Positions 1 through 9,556 of a DNA stretch of 34,028 nt are shown piece by piece; the stretch's first letter is position 1, and each line of letters begins with the position of its first letter. This DNA is from an uncultured Clostridia bacterium (lineage in GTDB: Bacteria; Bacillota; Clostridia; TANB77; CAG-508): positions 1-34,028 of the forward strand of contig CALXFG010000022.1 of assembly GCA_944387505.1 (NCBI GenBank). Reading direction: 5' to 3'. Position numbers and translations under genes: made by a program. The notes under the pieces were generated by a model. The model was not told where the DNA came from. It was given only the letters and a program-made list of their open reading frames with translations, and ran no database searches.

Positions 1-16
1 TTAATGCTCCTGACAT
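1..16 (-). CDS. 5' end of an unidentified gene, cut by the window edge
   Basis: Five codons (MSGAL) read leftward off the window. The ATG at 16-14 is preceded by a strong AGGAGG at about 25-31 and lies downstream of a good sigma-A promoter at 60-88, so a real gene start is likely. Five residues cannot identify the product. A gene such as sepF would fit the neighbourhood of a HlyD-like gene in Clostridia, but that is a guess from gene order only. Confidence 0.5.
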
Positions 17-59
17 AAAAAAACCTCCTAAATTACTTCCTTTGTATTCATTTGTACTA

Positions 60-88
60 AGTATCTACTTTTTTTTTATTCTTGTCAA
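60..88 (-). promoter_or_regulatory. sigma-A type promoter for the gene leaving the window
   Basis: On the minus strand TTGACA (88-83) is followed after 17 nt by GATACT (65-60), with TAGATA an overlapping alternative. It lies between the HlyD-like gene and the truncated gene and points at the latter. Confidence 0.6.
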
Positions 89-155
89 TAGTTTTTCAAA
101 ATGTAATATTATTTTAATCTTTTTGTAACATTTTTGTAATATTTTTTTTATTCTA

Positions 156-1478
156 TCATTCTTCTACTTTACTTAAGTCTGGATTCAATATAACCTCATC
201 ATATAAACTAATTTTTTTATAGGAAATAATTTCTTCATTTGAAAACCCTAATTCTTTTAATTCTTCTGTATCATAAGGTTCTACGATAGAATATTTTTTT
301 CCTTCTTTTTTTACTTTTACTAATAATTTGTTTAAATATCCTGCTCTATTTCTTACGACATATGCCAAATCATTTTCTTTTACAATCGCCTGGTTAGGAA
401 CTTTTAAACCTGTTTCACTCCACCAAATTAAATCAAATGAAATTTTTCTATAACTAATTAACTCTTCTACACCTTTCTCTATTTTTAATATCAATACTCT
501 ATCATCATCCTCTTGTAGGCTATACATTATTTCTGCTGAAACTTCTGAACCACTTGGTAATCTCACTCTTACTTTATCACCTATTTCTGCATTTTTTGCT
601 TCTTCTGTATTGCTAATCGTTGCTATATAGCAGTATGTATTATCAATGATCTTTCCACTTTCTTCACTAGTTGGTACAATCTTTCCTGTTTTTAAGTCCA
701 AATTTTCCAAATATTCTTTCGTCAATGTAGAAAAGCATTCTTCAGTTGGTTTTAATACATCTTCTAATCCATCTACTTTATAAGATACAACTCCACTTTT
801 ACTTGAATTTACATATTCAGCACCTGAATTTAGCTCGTTTTCATAATTTTTTCTTTCTTGAATTAATTCCTTTAAATAAGAGCCTTGCGGACTTAATTCC
901 CCTGCAATATTCGCTTTTTTTGTAATTAATTCATTGATTTCTTTTTTATATTCTTCTAATTTTGTAGTATCATTAACACTACTAATTTCAAGTAATTTTT
1001 GATCTATTTGTGTTTCCAAGGCTTTCATATCACTTGCAGGTAATTCTTTTTCATTTGCCATGGCTTCTTGGATTTTCGTATCTAATTCCGCGATTTTTGA
1101 TTTTAAAGAATCTTCGTTTTTGGTATAATATCGAAATACTGCCTCATTAACAGCAACCTTTTCTCCTTCTGATTTTATTTTTTCCATTCCATTTTTATAA
1201 TTTTCACCTTGTACAACAACTTCATCTCTTATCACATATCCAATATCTGTTTCTTCTGAATATAAAGTTCCCTCTTCTAGTGTGAAAATATCTGTTGGTT
1301 GCTTGATTAATAAATATATCGTATAGATAACATATACAACTACTAGAAAAATAGCAATATAAATAATGATTTTTTTATTAAATTTAATTTTTCTCTTTGT
1401 GTCTTTTTCTTCTTTTTGTTTCTCTCCTAAAATTTCTTTTTCCTGTTGTTTCAACTTTATTATCATTCCTTTCATCAA
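156..1478 (-). CDS. HlyD-like membrane-anchored protein with coiled coil
   Basis: Predicted 440-residue protein: a charged cytoplasmic N-terminus (about residues 1-35), one membrane helix (about 36-58, IIIYIAIFLVVVYVIYTIYL), a Glu/Lys-rich helical region (about 105-215), then a beta-rich domain with the lipoyl/barrel character of membrane fusion proteins (for example VRLPSGSEVSAEI and VPNQAIVKENDLAYVV). This is the architecture of HlyD-family adaptors; Gram-positive members of this kind often lie beside cell-division genes, and their function is not settled. No transporter partner is adjacent. The start is uncertain: the first ATG has no clear Shine-Dalgarno, whereas AAAGGA at about 1467-1472 could serve a TTG at 1454. 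The gene follows miaA on the same strand and may share its transcript. Confidence 0.7.
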   Translation of the reverse strand: MMKGMIIKLKQQEKEILGEKQKEEKDTKRKIKFNKKIIIYIAIFLVVVYVIYTIYLLIKQPTDIFTLEEGTLYSEETDIGYVIRDEVVVQGENYKNGMEKIKSEGEKVAVNEAVFRYYTKNEDSLKSKIAELDTKIQEAMANEKELPASDMKALETQIDQKLLEISSVNDTTKLEEYKKEINELITKKANIAGELSPQGSYLKELIQERKNYENELNSGAEYVNSSKSGVVSYKVDGLEDVLKPTEECFSTLTKEYLENLDLKTGKIVPTSEESGKIIDNTYCYIATISNTEEAKNAEIGDKVRVRLPSGSEVSAEIMYSLQEDDDRVLILKIEKGVEELISYRKISFDLIWWSETGLKVPNQAIVKENDLAYVVRNRAGYLNKLLVKVKKEGKKYSIVEPYDTEELKELGFSNEEIISYKKISLYDEVILNPDLSKVEE

Positions 1479-1575
1479 GGTGTTTTTCTCTGTATGATTT
1501 TCTTATTATATAGAAAAGTTCACTTTTTCTTACTCCTATATGGGTTTCTTGCAAATACACCAAGATCTAAGTTTT

Positions 1576-2493
1576 CTATATGTCTTTTAAAATAATATTT
1601 ATATTATTTTGTATCGTATCTTCTGCATTAAGCCATATTGTTTGCTTATTTTTTCTAAACCAGGTCAATTGTCTTTTCGCATATCTTCTGGTTTCCATTT
1701 TTATTTTTTCTATCATTTCTTCTTTTGTTAGCTTTCCATCTAAATACTCTACCACTTCTTTATATCCTAATCCCTGCATAGCTGTTGGAAATGTATCATA
1801 TTTCGTTAAAATCTGTTTTACTTCTTCAACCAGTCCTTGTTCTATCATCATATCGACTCTTTTATTAATTCGATCATATAATGTTTGTCTATCCCAATCT
1901 AAAGCATACACTTTATAATCATATTCCACTTCTTTTTTTCTAGATTCTATTTCTTGTTCTGTCTTTGTTTTCCCTGTCGCATGATAAATTTCTAATATTC
2001 TTAATATTCTTTTTTTATCATTTGGACTAATCTTTTCTATTGCCTTTGCATCAATCTGTTTTGCTCTTTCATATAAAGTTTCTAACCCTTCTTCTTCCAC
2101 TTCTGCTTCTAATTTTTTTCTATATTCTTCATCTAGCTTAATATCTTGATATTCGATTTCATATATCAAGCTATCCAAATATAGACCTGTACCACCAACA
2201 ACAATCGGCATTTTTCCTTTTTGAATGATTTCTTTTATAGCTTTTTTGGCATCTGTTTTATAATCTGCCACACTATATCTTTCTTCTGGTGATACATATC
2301 CTATTAGATAATGTTTGATTCCTTGCATCTCCTCTGGTGTTGGTTTTGCCGTTCCAATATTCATATCTTTATAGATTTGCATAGAATCACAAGATACAAT
2401 TTCACCATGTATTTGTTTTGCCAATTCAATTGATAATGCTGTCTTTCCAGATGCTGTTGGTCCACATATCACAATCACTTTATTTTTCTGCAT
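1576..2493 (-). CDS. miaA: tRNA dimethylallyltransferase
   Basis: MiaA transfers a dimethylallyl group from DMAPP to N6 of A37 in tRNAs reading codons that begin with U. The N-terminal P-loop GPTASGKT, SCDSMQIYKDMNIGTAKP, the GGTGLYLDSLIY segment and the C-terminal RRYAKRQLTWFRK region are all family signatures, and a length near 305 residues is normal. The frame is open to an ATG at 2505, which overlaps the mutL stop (TAATG). I prefer the ATG at 2493, because GAGGTG sits five bases upstream and the family begins just before the P-loop. The overlap with mutL implies co-transcription and translational coupling. The adjacent tRNA-Tyr is a typical MiaA substrate class (UAY codons). Confidence 0.95.
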   Translation of the reverse strand: MQKNKVIVICGPTASGKTALSIELAKQIHGEIVSCDSMQIYKDMNIGTAKPTPEEMQGIKHYLIGYVSPEERYSVADYKTDAKKAIKEIIQKGKMPIVVGGTGLYLDSLIYEIEYQDIKLDEEYRKKLEAEVEEEGLETLYERAKQIDAKAIEKISPNDKKRILRILEIYHATGKTKTEQEIESRKKEVEYDYKVYALDWDRQTLYDRINKRVDMMIEQGLVEEVKQILTKYDTFPTAMQGLGYKEVVEYLDGKLTKEEMIEKIKMETRRYAKRQLTWFRKNKQTIWLNAEDTIQNNINIILKDI

Positions 2494-2504
2494 TTTGCAC
2501 CTCA

Positions 2505-5003
2505 TTACTTTCTGGCAAATTTTCTTTCAATATCATATTTTGTCATTTTGATAGCAGTTGGCCTACCATGTGGACAAGTAAAAGGATTTGGTAAAGCTAA
2601 TAATTTATCCATTAAGCTTTCTACTTCCTTTTCATCTAATGCCATATTGGCTTTTACTGCTGCCTTACACGCTACAGTTGCTATGAATTTTTCTTCTTTT
2701 TCTTGTTTTGCTGTTCTTGCTACTGTATTAATTTCATCTAATGTTTCTAAAAATAATTCTTTCGTATCTAAGTCAATACACACTGTTGGAACACCAGTCA
2801 ATTTGATTGTATTTTCTCCAAATTCTTCTAATGTAAATCCTGCTTTTCTAAACATTTCCATATTTTCTTTTGCAATGTCCATTTCTTTATGTGTTAATGT
2901 AATGACATCTGGTAATAATAACATTTGAGAATCTTTACTTGATTCACTATAATAATTTTCTTTTACCTTTTCATACATAATTCTTTCATGTGCAGCATGT
3001 TGATCAATAATATACATTTCTTGTCCAATTTCTATAATGATATATGTCTTAAATGCAATTCCAATAAACTTATATGCTGGTTTTTGATATTCTTCTATCC
3101 CCTCAAATACAGATACATTATCTTTTAATATATCGATGTCTTTTTCCTTCTCTTTTTCTTCTACTACTTCTTCATCATCTTGTATTGGTAATCTTCCAAA
3201 TAGTTTTGCATACATTTCATTAAAATCATCTGTTACCACTTGAGGATTATCATTTAATTGTTCCATTTTTTCTTTGATTTCTTTAAATTCTTGTTTAATT
3301 TCTGGATTTTCTATATTTTCAATCATTTCATTTGTGTTGTCCACTGTTTGTTCACTAGTTGTGGATTCTTGAGTTATTTCTGTTTTAGGATTTTCTAAAT
3401 GGTTTTCTTCATTTTCGTCTTTATTTTCTGTTTCATCTGTCACATGGATATCCGCATTGTCTTCGTTTTCTGTTCTTTGTTCTTCTGAATTTGTCTGTAT
3501 TTCATTCATACCTTCTTTTGGTTCTTCTTTTATAGTATATTCTTCCTTTTCTTCTTCTAATGTTTCTCCTATATGATCTTCTACTATTTGATTTTGTGTA
3601 TTTTCTTTTTCTTGTGTAATAGGTGTATTTATATTTTTTTCTTTAAGCTCTTTTTCCAAATTTTCTTTCATTTCTTTCAACTTAGCCAATATATCAGATG
3701 TATCAATTGGTTCTCCTGTATTTACATTTTTTTCTGTGCTCGTTTTAGCACGATAAACATCTTCTATAATATTACCCGTTGGTTGAACAGAATCGTTCTG
3801 TATCTCCTCAATTACATTTGTCTTGATTTTACTTTCTTCATCTGTATAGTTTTCAATTTGTTTTTCTCTCTGTTTTCTAAAAGAAAATAATCCTCCTACT
3901 TCTTGTCTTTGTCGTTTTTCTTCTTTTAGATTTTTTAATCTTTCTTCAAATGTTAATTCTCTTGCCGTTTCCATTTTTTCTTCATGTAAAGCCTTTTCTG
4001 AATTTGCTACTAATTCTGTTTTTAATAAAGTGTCTTTTATCGCATGATAAATTGCTTGAAACACTTTGTTTTCCTCTTCAAATCTAACCTCTAATTTAGC
4101 TGGATGCACATTGACATCTACTTTTGCTGGATTCATTTCAATATTTAACACCACAAATCCAAATTTTCCAATTGGAATTAATCCTTTATATGCTTGTTCT
4201 GTTGCTGCTGTTAAGGTTTTATCTTTTATATATCGTTTATTTACAAAAAATAATTGGTTTGAACGATTAGAACGTGCAATTTCTGGTTTTCCTACAACAC
4301 CTACAATATTCATATCTTCGTATTTATATGAAACCTCCATAATGCCATTGGCAATATCTTTTCCATAAATACTATATATAACGCTTTTGATATCTCCACT
4401 ACCATTGGTTTGTATAACTGTTTTTCCTGTATTAATCAACTTAATAGCAATATTTGGATTTACTAATGCAATTCTTGTAATTACGTCTTCAATATATCCT
4501 GATTCTGTATAATCTTTTTTTAAGAATTTATATCTAACAGGTGTATTAAAAAATAGATTTCTAACTGTAATGGTAGTTCCTGTTTTACATCCAGCCTCTT
4601 CTTTTTCTAAAACATTACCTGCTTCTACAACTACTCTATATCCTATTTCTTGTTCTTGCGTTTTTGATACCATTTCCACATTCGCAATTGCTGCAATACT
4701 TGCTAATGCCTCGCCTCTAAATCCCATTGAAGTAACTGTATCTAAATCATCTGCACTTCTTATTTTACTAGTTGCATGTCTTTCAAATGCAATTTCTAAA
4801 TCATCTTGAGCAATTCCTTTTCCATTATCACTTACTTTTATGTAAGAAATACCTCCATTTTTTATTTCTACTGTTATATTTGTTGCTCCTGCATCAATTG
4901 AGTTTTCTACCATTTCTTTTATAACAGATGCTGGTCTTTCAATAACTTCACCAGCTGCAATTTTATTAATTGTTAAATCATCTAATAAAACGATATTTCC
5001 CAT
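2505..5003 (-). CDS. mutL: DNA mismatch repair protein MutL (endonuclease type)
   Basis: MutL links mismatch recognition by MutS to strand removal. The N-terminal GHKL ATPase is complete: IAAGEVIERPASVIKE, ENSIDAGAT, DNGKGI and GFRGEALASIAA. The C-terminal dimerisation/nuclease domain carries DQHAAHERIMYE, the DQHA(X)2E(X)4E metal motif of nicking MutL proteins, plus ACKAAVKAN and CPHGRPT near the end. Between them, about residues 350-640, is an unusually long Glu/Lys/Asn/Thr-rich linker with no recognisable fold. This gives 832 residues against roughly 600-650 in many Firmicutes. The start has GAGGGAGG at good spacing. No mutS lies in the window. The downstream miaA start overlaps the stop codon. 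Confidence 0.96.
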   Translation of the reverse strand: MGNIVLLDDLTINKIAAGEVIERPASVIKEMVENSIDAGATNITVEIKNGGISYIKVSDNGKGIAQDDLEIAFERHATSKIRSADDLDTVTSMGFRGEALASIAAIANVEMVSKTQEQEIGYRVVVEAGNVLEKEEAGCKTGTTITVRNLFFNTPVRYKFLKKDYTESGYIEDVITRIALVNPNIAIKLINTGKTVIQTNGSGDIKSVIYSIYGKDIANGIMEVSYKYEDMNIVGVVGKPEIARSNRSNQLFFVNKRYIKDKTLTAATEQAYKGLIPIGKFGFVVLNIEMNPAKVDVNVHPAKLEVRFEEENKVFQAIYHAIKDTLLKTELVANSEKALHEEKMETARELTFEERLKNLKEEKRQRQEVGGLFSFRKQREKQIENYTDEESKIKTNVIEEIQNDSVQPTGNIIEDVYRAKTSTEKNVNTGEPIDTSDILAKLKEMKENLEKELKEKNINTPITQEKENTQNQIVEDHIGETLEEEKEEYTIKEEPKEGMNEIQTNSEEQRTENEDNADIHVTDETENKDENEENHLENPKTEITQESTTSEQTVDNTNEMIENIENPEIKQEFKEIKEKMEQLNDNPQVVTDDFNEMYAKLFGRLPIQDDEEVVEEKEKEKDIDILKDNVSVFEGIEEYQKPAYKFIGIAFKTYIIIEIGQEMYIIDQHAAHERIMYEKVKENYYSESSKDSQMLLLPDVITLTHKEMDIAKENMEMFRKAGFTLEEFGENTIKLTGVPTVCIDLDTKELFLETLDEINTVARTAKQEKEEKFIATVACKAAVKANMALDEKEVESLMDKLLALPNPFTCPHGRPTAIKMTKYDIERKFARK

Positions 5004-5041
5004 TGTTTCCTCCCTCTTTTGTTTCTAATTACTTTGGTGCT

Positions 5042-5070
5042 ATTATATCATTTTATCTTTGTTTTTGTAT
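5042..5070 (-). promoter_or_regulatory. probable promoter for mutL-miaA
   Basis: TATAAT (5047-5042) on the minus strand lies about 38 nt before the mutL ATG, with only a weak -35 (ATACAA, 5070-5065) at 17 nt. The -10 match is exact; the -35 match is poor. Confidence 0.45.
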
Positions 5071-5091
5071 AGGTTTTCATCAAAAATTTTC

Positions 5092-5400
5092 AAAAAGGGA
5101 TTTTGGGGACGGACGCATTTTTCCCTTTTTGTTAATTAAAAAGAAGAAAAATATAGAATATAAAAAAATGAAACAATTTTGCATATCTAAATTTGAATTT
5201 AGAAATTCTAAAATAAAAAAGTGAGGAAAGCTCATTTTGCTGATGATTTATAGCAACAATGAGAGAGGCTCACTTTTTTATTAAAGAATTTCTATGAAAA
5301 TTTAGCTTATACAAAATTGTATAATGACTTTATATTCTATATTTTTTGAATTATCAATTTAAAAAAGGGAAAAATGAGTCCGTCCCCAAAATCCCTTTTT
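5092..5400. repeat. 309-bp imperfect palindrome with GGGGACGGAC-type termini
   Basis: The gap between mutL and the ABC permease is filled by a near-symmetrical element centred at about 5246. Its 39-nt ends (5092-5130 and 5362-5400) are inverted copies with one mismatch, and each end is itself bounded by AAAAAGGGA/TCCCTTTTT. Inner blocks also pair across the centre: ATATAGAATATAAA (5151-5164) with 5329-5342, and ATAAAAAAGTGAG (about 5213-5225) with 5269-5281. It holds no credible gene. The termini match the element at 27092-27218, so this is a dispersed family of REP/MITE type. Its right edge is one base from the permease stop codon. Confidence 0.8.
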
Positions 5401-5401
5401 C

Positions 5402-8400
5402 TTATTCTACGCTTTTTAAACTTCCTATCATATCAATTTTCTTTAATGCAAAATAGGTCACAATATTAACAATAATAGAAAATACAAGTGTAATAGCTGT
5501 TGCATAAAGATAACTAATTGGATGTATCACTTTTTCAAATCGCAAAATATTAATTTCACAAGTTCCTAAAATATAGAAATTCAAGAAATATCCTGCCACC
5601 AATCCTAATACAATTCCAATAATCGTTAAAAGAATGGTTTCTCTTGTTACATAATCATATACTTCTCTATCGTAAAATCCTAATACCTTTATAGTCGCTA
5701 ACTCCCTAATTCTTTCACCTATATTAATATTAGATAAATTATATAATACAACAAATGCCAATAATCCTGCTGATACAATTAAAACAATGACAACATAATT
5801 TAGTGAGCTCATGGTATCATCTAAAGTTTTCATAGTTGTTGTTGTTAGAGTAACTGTTTGAACTTCATTTTGTGCTACCATTTCTTGCATGACGGTTTCT
5901 TCCTGTTCTTCATTCAAATTATTATCTTGTACCAACAATACATTTGTACTATATGTTTCGCCAAATACTTGTTGATATAATGCTTTTGACATATATACAT
6001 AATGACTAATATAATTTTCTGTTATTCCCACTACTTTTATTTCTTTTTCTATATCATCAGCAGTTGTCACAGTTATGGTGTCTCCTACGTTTGCATTAAT
6101 TAATTCTGCTAATTTATCTGTTATAATAATTCCCTCTTCTGATAATGTAAATGGTTCCTTTGTTTTCACATCTCTTAATTTTATTACTTTATCAATTTCT
6201 TGATTATCACTTGGAATAACAATTTGGACTGTTTCGCTATTATCACCTTTTTCAGCTGTTCCAGATTCCATATAGGTTTCTACTACTTCTTGTATATTTT
6301 CCTTCTGTTTTAGATTTTCTATATATGTATTTCTTTGTTCTTCTGTCAAAGCTGTTTTTAAACTGACTAACATATCATAATGAAATATATCTTCATACTG
6401 ATTTGGTAAAATAGATGATATAGAATCTTTTAATCCAAATCCTGCTAATATCAAAGAAGTACACCCCATAATACCAATAATGGTCATCAAAAATCTTTTC
6501 TTATATCTAAAAATATTTCTAACTGTTACTTTATGTGAAAATTTTAGTCGTTTCCAAATAAAACCTACTCTTTCTAATAGTACTCTTTTTCCGTATTTAG
6601 GTGCTTTTGGTCTTAATAATGTTGCTGGTGTTTCTTTGACTTCTTTTAAGATGGTATACAAGGTTGCTCCTACAATACAAATATAGATTAATCCTAATCC
6701 CATTGAAGAATATTGATGGTTAAATGATACAATAAATTCTGGTAATGTATACATCATTGAATACATATCCCATATAATTCTAGGTAATAGTTGGAATCCA
6801 ATATTCATTCCAATAACGCCACCAATAATACAAGCTAAACTAGAATAAATTAAATATTTTAGCATAATATGAAATTTATTATATCCTAATGCTTTCAATG
6901 TTCCAATTTCTTGTCTTTCTTCTTCTACCATTCTTGTCATAGAAGTTAATGAAACTAAAGCTGCTATTGCAAAAAATACAATAGGAAATACAATACTTAA
7001 ATTTTCTATACTTTCTGTATCTTGGATATAACTACTATATCCTGCATTTTGTTGTCTATCTAATATATACCATTCCGCTTTTTCTATTTCTGATACTTTT
7101 TCTCTTGCATCAATTAATTTTCCTTCTGCTTCTTGTATCTTGGTATTAAATTCCGCTCTTTTTGTTTCTAATTCTGCTTCTGCATCTTGAATTTCTTGTT
7201 TTGAAGCTTCTAATTCTTTTCTAGCATTCGCAATTTGTGTATACGTCTTATTTTTTGTTTGTTGTAAACTTGATTCTTGACTTTGAATTTGATTTCTTGC
7301 ACTAGCAATTTGTGCTTCTGCATTTTGTAATTCCTGTCTTCCACTAGCAATTTGATTGTCAATCTCTGTCATTCCTGCTTCAACAGATTGCTTATTGGTT
7401 TCATACACTTGTCTTGTTGCTTGTAATTTTGCAATTTCTTGATTGATTGTTGCTATTTCTTCTTCCGTTTCTGCTGTTTCTAATTTGGCTTGTTTTTCAG
7501 CAATTGAATTATCTGTAATTTTAATCGCATTATTAATGTTGTCTAATGTACTTTGTAAACCGGCTTTTTGATTTTCGGCCTCTTCAAACCCTTTTTCTGC
7601 TTCGATTTTTTCATTGTTTAATCGAAGTGCATTTTTTGCTACTTCTGTTTTTGCTGATTCTATTTTTGCCTCTGCATTTTTAAACTGTTGATTTGCTGTA
7701 CGTTCATTATTGTTAATTTCTGCTTCTCCAGATTCTATTTTTGCTTTTCCCTCATTAATTTCATTTTCTGCATCCTGAAGTTGTGTCTCTCCATTTTGTT
7801 TTTCCGTATTAAACTCTTCTTCTGCTTTTGCAATTTCTGCATTTGCTTCATTAATTAATTCTTGATATCTGGCATTTTCTCTTTCTTCTTTTATTTGTTC
7901 AATTTTATCTTTCGTTTCTTCTACATAATCTTCATATTTATGACTTCCCGTTTGATATTTATCACGATTTTGTAATGTAATATAGATTTCTGTATATACG
8001 TCTGAATTCACATTTTCTTTATTGACATAGATATAGTAATTAATAACACCTGTTCCTAATTTGGTGTTTCCTCTTTCTCTTGATATATATAAAGGACTTT
8101 CTACCACACCTACAATTTTTAGTGTTTTATTTTTTAAATATTCTGTTTCTTCTCCATCTGTTGTTCCTGTACTTTCTGTTTCTTCAGGTTCTATGTCAAT
8201 ATAATCTCCTATCTTTTTTCCTGTTCCCTCTAGGAAACTTTTTTCTACCACACATTCATCTATATTTTCAGGCATATTTCCTTCTACCAAAACAGGTTGA
8301 TTGACATCATCTACACATAAGATTTTTGAAACAATTTCTTTATCATTTGTTTGAATTAATCCATCTCTACTATATGTACCATATACATTTTCAACATTTT

Positions 8401-8644
8401 CTATATTAGATAATGCTTCTATATCAGCATCTGTTAATCCAAGTGTTGACATGACTTCAATATCATATACATTCTGATTTTTGTAATATGTATCAATTGA
8501 ATCTACCATATCTGGCGAAGAAGCTCTTAATCCTGCAAAGAAACCTACACCCAGTAAAGCCATCATCAAAATGGAAATAAATCGTTTATATGATTTCTTA
8601 ATTTCTTTAAAAGTATCTTTTAGTAATGCTTTTTTTATTTTCAC
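5402..8644 (-). CDS. ABC transporter permease, MacB/FtsX type, with long extracellular coiled coil
   Basis: About 1080 residues. There is a membrane helix near the N-terminus (ISILMMALLGVGFFAGL), a long extracellular part, then membrane helices in two FtsX-like blocks (around residues 550-680 and 720-1075, the last including YVVIVLIVSAGLLAFVVLYNLS). Roughly residues 255-520 are a heptad-like region rich in Ala/Glu/Gln, with recurring phrases such as NAEAQIASARNQI and NAEAKIESAKTEVAK. The conserved EERQEIGTLKALGY and IRELATIKVLGFY segments are typical coupling helices of FtsX permeases. The frame opens at TTG 8659, but I choose GTG at 8644 because a near-perfect GGAGGTGAT lies just upstream. 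The ATPase gene is directly upstream on the same strand. Substrate unknown; antimicrobial peptide or lipid export is typical of the class. Confidence 0.85.
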   Translation of the reverse strand: MKIKKALLKDTFKEIKKSYKRFISILMMALLGVGFFAGLRASSPDMVDSIDTYYKNQNVYDIEVMSTLGLTDADIEALSNIENVENVYGTYSRDGLIQTNDKEIVSKILCVDDVNQPVLVEGNMPENIDECVVEKSFLEGTGKKIGDYIDIEPEETESTGTTDGEETEYLKNKTLKIVGVVESPLYISRERGNTKLGTGVINYYIYVNKENVNSDVYTEIYITLQNRDKYQTGSHKYEDYVEETKDKIEQIKEERENARYQELINEANAEIAKAEEEFNTEKQNGETQLQDAENEINEGKAKIESGEAEINNNERTANQQFKNAEAKIESAKTEVAKNALRLNNEKIEAEKGFEEAENQKAGLQSTLDNINNAIKITDNSIAEKQAKLETAETEEEIATINQEIAKLQATRQVYETNKQSVEAGMTEIDNQIASGRQELQNAEAQIASARNQIQSQESSLQQTKNKTYTQIANARKELEASKQEIQDAEAELETKRAEFNTKIQEAEGKLIDAREKVSEIEKAEWYILDRQQNAGYSSYIQDTESIENLSIVFPIVFFAIAALVSLTSMTRMVEEERQEIGTLKALGYNKFHIMLKYLIYSSLACIIGGVIGMNIGFQLLPRIIWDMYSMMYTLPEFIVSFNHQYSSMGLGLIYICIVGATLYTILKEVKETPATLLRPKAPKYGKRVLLERVGFIWKRLKFSHKVTVRNIFRYKKRFLMTIIGIMGCTSLILAGFGLKDSISSILPNQYEDIFHYDMLVSLKTALTEEQRNTYIENLKQKENIQEVVETYMESGTAEKGDNSETVQIVIPSDNQEIDKVIKLRDVKTKEPFTLSEEGIIITDKLAELINANVGDTITVTTADDIEKEIKVVGITENYISHYVYMSKALYQQVFGETYSTNVLLVQDNNLNEEQEETVMQEMVAQNEVQTVTLTTTTMKTLDDTMSSLNYVVIVLIVSAGLLAFVVLYNLSNINIGERIRELATIKVLGFYDREVYDYVTRETILLTIIGIVLGLVAGYFLNFYILGTCEINILRFEKVIHPISYLYATAITLVFSIIVNIVTYFALKKIDMIGSLKSVE

Positions 8645-8695
8645 TCGCATCACCTCCAAACTTCATTTTAGTCCAATTGGACAATTGGGGACAAT

Positions 8696-8750
8696 TGGGG
8701 ACGTTTCTTTTTGGACATTTATTGAACGATTTGGCACGTCCCTAATGTTC
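8696..8750. repeat. REP-like palindromic repeat behind the ABC ATPase gene
   Basis: GGGGACGT (from 8696) pairs with ACGTCCC (8736-8742) around the 3' half of the gap. The right part, 8724-8750, is a 27-nt motif beginning GAACGATTTG, found again at 10767-10793 with 24 of 27 positions identical. It starts five bases beyond the stop codon of the ATPase gene. Short CAATTGG repeats precede it. Confidence 0.6.
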
Positions 8751-8755
8751 AAGGA

Positions 8756-9457
8756 TTACCATTCTATATTTTCTACTGGAATTGGATTTTGATTACTTTC
8801 GATACTTTCTGCAGTTCCATTTTTAAATCTGATAATTTTATCTGCCATTGGTGCAATCGCTGCATTATGAGTGATGATAATAACTGTCATATTTTCTTTT
8901 CTTGCTGTATCTTGCAACAATTTTAAGATTTGCTTACCTGTTTTATAGTCTAAAGCACCTGTTGGCTCATCACACAACAATAATTTTGGATTTTTAGCAA
9001 TTGCTCTTGCAATGGCTACCCTTTGTTGCTCTCCACCTGATAATTGAGATGGGAAATTCTTTTTTCTATCTGCTAATCCTACTTTTTCCATCACTTCATC
9101 TGGGCTTAAAGAATCTTTACAAATTTGAGTTGCCAATTCCACATTTTCAATTGCTGTTAAATTTTGAACTAAGTTATAGAATTGAAATACAAATCCAATA
9201 TCTTCTCTTCTATATTTAATTAATTGTTTGTTTTTTAATTTTGCCACATTTTTTCCATCTACGATGACATCTCCTGATGTAACCGTATCCATACCACCTA
9301 ATATATTTAAAGCTGTTGTTTTTCCCGCTCCTGATGGTCCGACAACAACAACTAATTCTCCTTTTTCTATCGAAAAGTTTGTATTATTTAAGGCTTTTAT
9401 GATAATTTCTCCCATTTTATATTCTTTACAAACATTTTTAAATTCTATATATGCCAT
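8756..9457 (-). CDS. ABC transporter ATPase, MacB/LolD family
   Basis: ATP-hydrolysing partner of the permease encoded downstream. All motifs are present: Walker [10 protein letters not shown] (near residue 40), the Q-loop in [18 protein letters not shown], signature [16 protein letters not shown], Walker [13 protein letters not shown] and the switch His in IIITHN. A length near 233 residues is standard. The frame starts at ATG 9463, but AAGGGAGA lies only one base before it and seven before the ATG at 9457, which I choose. The gap to the permease holds only a palindromic repeat, so the two genes are probably one operon. Confidence 0.92.
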   Translation of the reverse strand: MAYIEFKNVCKEYKMGEIIIKALNNTNFSIEKGELVVVVGPSGAGKTTALNILGGMDTVTSGDVIVDGKNVAKLKNKQLIKYRREDIGFVFQFYNLVQNLTAIENVELATQICKDSLSPDEVMEKVGLADRKKNFPSQLSGGEQQRVAIARAIAKNPKLLLCDEPTGALDYKTGKQILKLLQDTARKENMTVIIITHNAAIAPMADKIIRFKNGTAESIESNQNPIPVENIEW

Positions 9458-9556
9458 ATTCATTCTCCCTTCTTTAAGAGATTTTGTTATTCATAAAAAT
9501 TTAACATCTAATAACAATATTTTTACAGAAAAATGACCATATATTTTTCTAATGAC

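Noticed and set aside
121-150. TTTTTGTAAC / TTTTTGTAAT repeats after the HlyD-like gene as a terminator or operator
   Set aside because: Short direct T-rich repeats with no stem; consistent with chance in DNA of this composition.
3573-3890. 105-codon plus-strand ORF opposite mutL
   Set aside because: Shadow of the acidic MutL linker; hydrophobic Phe/Ile-rich sequence, no RBS, real frame on the other strand is unambiguous.
4970-5224. 84-codon plus-strand ORF at the mutL promoter
   Set aside because: Runs through the mutL start and the left half of the large palindrome; no RBS and no protein character.
5402-9457. ABC exporter as dedicated transporter of the AgrD peptide
   Set aside because: It is 20 kb away, lacks a peptidase C39 domain, and AgrB systems do not need such a partner.
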